Source of the DNA: Clostridia bacterium
GTDB taxonomy: Bacteria; Bacillota_E; RBS10-35; JAJYVN01
Assembly (NCBI GenBank): GCA_027335545.1
Contig: DAHWHV010000223.1
Location: 1 to 7,660, forward strand
Reading direction: 5' to 3'
DNA: 7,660 bases
Below, piece after piece: positions 5,938 to 7,660 of the stretch. Position numbers and translations under genes: made by a program. Every line of letters begins with the position of its first letter. The first letter of the stretch is position 1. The notes beneath the pieces are model-generated. The model ran no database searches. It was not told where the DNA came from and worked only from the letters and a program-made list of their open reading frames with translations.

Positions 5938-6457
5938 GGCCAGGAGCCGCCGGGGCGCGGCCACACCCCGGCGCGCCGCGGCCGCGCCCCGCGGCCCCTG
6001 GTGGCGCAGTTTCGTCTACGCCGGCGCCGGCCTTGGCCTGGTGTGGCGGACGGAGCGCAACTTCCGGGTGCAGGGCGCGGCGGGTGGGGCGGCGCTGAGC
6101 CTGGCCTGGCTGGAGGGCCTGCCCGCGACGCGCATCGCCGTCCTGCTCGGCTTGGTCGCGACCGTGCTGGCGCTGGAGACGATGAACACCGCCCTGGAGG
6201 TGCTCGTGGACCTGGCATCACCGGAACACCATCCGCTGGCCGCCACCGCCAAGGACCTGGCGGCGGGCGCCGTGCTGGTCGCCTCGCTGGGGGCCCTGCT
6301 CGCCGGGGGCGCGCTCTTCTGGCCATGGGGGGGCGACCTGGGTCGGGTCGCCGCGGGCGTGGCGGCCCATCCGCTGGGCACCGCCATGGCCGCCCTGGGG
6401 TTGGTCCTGCTCGTGGTGGCGGCGACGCGGCCCCTCCCGGGGAGGCGGAACGCTTGA
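5927..6457 (+). CDS. dgkA: Undecaprenol/diacylglycerol kinase DgkA, enlarged
   Basis: This integral membrane lipid kinase has 176 residues, against about 123 in Bacillus. In Gram-positives this family phosphorylates undecaprenol, recycling the carrier lipid for cell-wall synthesis. Recognisable parts: the surface helix RSFVYAGAGLGLVWRTERNF (about 27-46, with Glu43), membrane segments at about 50-63 and 66-83, the active-site motif LETMNTALE (83-91: Glu84, Asn87, Glu91), SPEHHPL (98-104), AKDLAAGAVL (108-117), and a third segment ending near 131. Beyond this lies an unusual tail of about 40 residues with another hydrophobic segment (about 152-167). The N-terminus carries an Arg/Ala-rich stretch (1-24). 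The start is TTG 5927: no ATG, GTG or TTG occurs in frame between it and the conserved core. It lies inside ybeY (11-base overlap), suggesting coupled translation. Its stop overlaps the era start. Confidence 0.92.
   Translation: MSGEARSRRGAATPRRAAAAPRGPWWRSFVYAGAGLGLVWRTERNFRVQGAAGGAALSLAWLEGLPATRIAVLLGLVATVLALETMNTALEVLVDLASPEHHPLAATAKDLAAGAVLVASLGALLAGGALFWPWGGDLGRVAAGVAAHPLGTAMAALGLVLLVVAATRPLPGRRNA
6441..6445 (+). promoter_or_regulatory. Ribosome binding site fixing the long era start
   Basis: GGAGG, preceded by more G, lies inside the end of dgkA, eight bases before TTG 6454. The TTG and the dgkA TGA share bases (TTGA at 6454-6457), a classic coupled junction. This supports a long Era rather than one beginning near the G domain. 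Confidence 0.7.
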
Positions 6458-7572
6458 CGCCGCGCGCGGGCCGCTGCAGCGTGCGCACCGCCGATGGCCG
6501 GCGTTCCCTGCCGCGTCCCCGGCGGAGCCCCTCCGCCGGGGACGCTGGGAGCCGGGCTGCGGGCCCTGGACCGGCGGCGAGGCCCCCCGCCGCGGGGGAC
6601 CAGGGCCCCACCCCACGGCCGGCGCCGGAGGCCGCCAGCGCCGCGCCGTCGCGGGGCGGGGACCCCGCCACCCCGTTTCGCTCGGGCTTCGTGGCCATCA
6701 TCGGCCGGCCCAACGTGGGCAAGTCCAGCCTCTGCAACCGCCTGGTCGGCGAACGCATCGCCATCGTCTCGGACAAGCCGCAGACGACGCGGCACCGCAT
6801 CCTGGGGGTGCTGCACCTCCCGGGGGCGCAGATGGTCTTCGTCGACACCCCCGGGGTGCACAAGCCGCGCCACGAGTTGGGGCGGCGCATGGCCGCCACG
6901 GCCAGGGAGGCCCTCAGCGGCATCGAGGTGGCGTGTCTGGTCGTCGATGCCGCCGAGCCGGGCCCCGGGCACAACGACCGGCGCGCCGCCGCGCAGGTGC
7001 AGCGGGCGGAGTGCCCGCGCCTGCTGCTGCTCAACAAGATCGACCTCGTTGCCCCGGAGGGGCGCGCGCAGCGGCGCCAGGCCTTCGCGGCCCTCGCCCC
7101 GGCGGAGTCCCCCTTCGACGCGGTGCTCGAGGTCTCCGCGCAGACGGGCGAGGGGCAGGAGGCGTTGTTGGCGGAACTCCTGGCGCGCATGCCCCCGGGA
7201 CCCGCCTACTTCCCGCCGGACGCGATCACCGACCGGCCGGAGCAGTTCCTGGCCGCGGAGTTGGTGCGCGAGCAGGCCCTCCAACGCCTGCGCGACGAGG
7301 TGCCGCACGGCGTCGCGGTCGCCATCGAGGAGTGGAAGGTGCGGGATACGGGCGTCGTCTACATCGGCGCGACGCTGTTCGTGGAGCGCGAGTCGCAAAA
7401 GGGCATCGTCATCGGGCGGGGGGGGGCGATGCTGCGGGAGATCGGCAGCGCCGCCCGGGCGGAACTCACCAGCCGCCTCGGCTCCCCCGTGTACCTCGAC
7501 GTGTGGGTCAAGGTGAAAGAGGGCTGGCGGGACCGCCCGGGGAGCCTAGAGTCCTTGGGGTTCGGGCGGTAG
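6454..7572 (+). CDS. era: GTPase Era with N-terminal extension
   Basis: Era is a GTPase that binds the 3' end of 16S rRNA and assists 30S assembly. The product has 372 residues against about 300 usually. The core is complete. G1 is GRPNVGKS at 84-91, the G2 Thr lies in PQTTRHR (109-115), G3 is DTPG at 131-134, G4 is NKID at 194-197, and G5 is SAQ at 228-230. Next come the Era-specific ITDRPEQFLAAELVRE region (258-273) and a C-terminal KH domain with IVIGRGGAMLREIG at 318-331, then the usual WVKVKEGWRD tail. Residues 1-75 are an added Pro/Ala/Arg/Gly-rich segment. The only other in-frame starts are GTG 6481, with a poor ribosome site, and GTG 6691, which would cut into the first strand of the G domain; some extension is therefore likely. 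cdd, present between dgkA and era in Bacillus, is missing. Identity is firm; the start is fairly well supported. Confidence 0.96.
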   Translation: MTPRAGRCSVRTADGRRSLPRPRRSPSAGDAGSRAAGPGPAARPPAAGDQGPTPRPAPEAASAAPSRGGDPATPFRSGFVAIIGRPNVGKSSLCNRLVGERIAIVSDKPQTTRHRILGVLHLPGAQMVFVDTPGVHKPRHELGRRMAATAREALSGIEVACLVVDAAEPGPGHNDRRAAAQVQRAECPRLLLLNKIDLVAPEGRAQRRQAFAALAPAESPFDAVLEVSAQTGEGQEALLAELLARMPPGPAYFPPDAITDRPEQFLAAELVREQALQRLRDEVPHGVAVAIEEWKVRDTGVVYIGATLFVERESQKGIVIGRGGAMLREIGSAARAELTSRLGSPVYLDVWVKVKEGWRDRPGSLESLGFGR

Positions 7573-7573
7573 C

Positions 7574-7589
7574 GCCGGCGGGAGCCGGC
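7574..7589 (+). terminator. Small hairpin after era, no T-run
   Basis: GCCGGC at 7574-7579, loop GGGA, and GCCGGC at 7584-7589 form a 6-bp stem directly after the era stop. No T-run follows, so termination is only a possibility; it may be a 3'-end structure or chance. Confidence 0.25.
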
Positions 7590-7631
7590 CCCGCTACCGC
7601 TGCCCCCTAGCCGGCACGGGGGGGCGCGCGG

Positions 7632-7660
7632 GTGCCCCGGGCCGCGGCCCGCCAAGCCGG
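7632..7660 (+). CDS. Possible start of the next gene, cut by window edge
   Basis: GTG at 7632 follows a run of seven G (7618-7624) at a spacing of seven bases and opens a frame reading VPRAAARQA up to the window end. Only nine codons are visible, so no family can be recognised. In Bacillus the gene after era (past the tiny yqzL) is recO, so recO is a guess from gene order only. A chance GTG in GC-rich spacer is equally possible. Confidence 0.25.

Noticed and set aside
1..7660. CRISPR array, tRNA or rRNA gene, insertion sequence, phage or defence system
   Set aside because: None was seen. The repeats are only two exact 16-base units without spacers, no transposase or terminal inverted repeats were found, and the window is filled by a conserved housekeeping and sporulation cluster.

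Overview
The window is very GC-rich, chromosomal, and entirely co-directional on the + strand. It carries the conserved Bacillota (Firmicutes) cluster yqfC - yqfD - phoH - pgpH(yqfF) - ybeY - dgkA - era. YqfC and YqfD are known as sporulation proteins of endospore formers, and the 7TM-HD phosphodiesterase PgpH between phoH and ybeY is a Firmicutes arrangement. Together with the extreme GC content, this points to a high-GC, spore-forming Bacillota lineage of the Thermaerobacter/Symbiobacterium/Sulfobacillus kind. That placement is inference from gene content and composition only.

Layout: 1-75 is a non-coding leader with two strong inverted repeats. yqfC (76-336) and yqfD (383-1609) are the sporulation pair. 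phoH (1678-2676) is a PhoH/YbeZ-type ATPase. pgpH (2789-5137) is a membrane-bound HD-domain cyclic-di-AMP phosphodiesterase. A 365-base spacer (5138-5502) follows, holding a hairpin, a 16-base tandem repeat with G-quadruplex potential, and overlapping inverted repeats. It divides the cluster into an upstream set and a downstream ybeY-dgkA-era set. ybeY (5503-5937), dgkA (5927-6457) and era (6454-7572) overlap one another by 11 and 4 bases and are probably translationally coupled. The last 88 bases hold a small hairpin and possibly the first codons of another gene, in the place where recO sits in Bacillus.

How the genes fit together: PhoH, YbeY and Era belong to the RNA and ribosome maturation side (16S rRNA 3'-end processing, 30S assembly). 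DgkA acts on the undecaprenyl lipid carrier of the cell envelope. PgpH lowers cyclic-di-AMP. YqfC/YqfD act in the mother cell during sporulation. The cytidine deaminase gene (cdd), which lies between dgkA and era in Bacillus subtilis, is absent.

No previously undescribed multi-gene system is visible. The points worth a second look are details: a His-to-Asp change at the third metal-ligand position of YbeY, a proline/alanine/arginine-rich N-terminal extension of about 75 residues on Era, an enlarged DgkA with an extra membrane segment, a perfect 22-base palindrome before yqfC, the repeat/G-quadruplex spacer before ybeY, and the lack of an ATG start in any of the seven genes.
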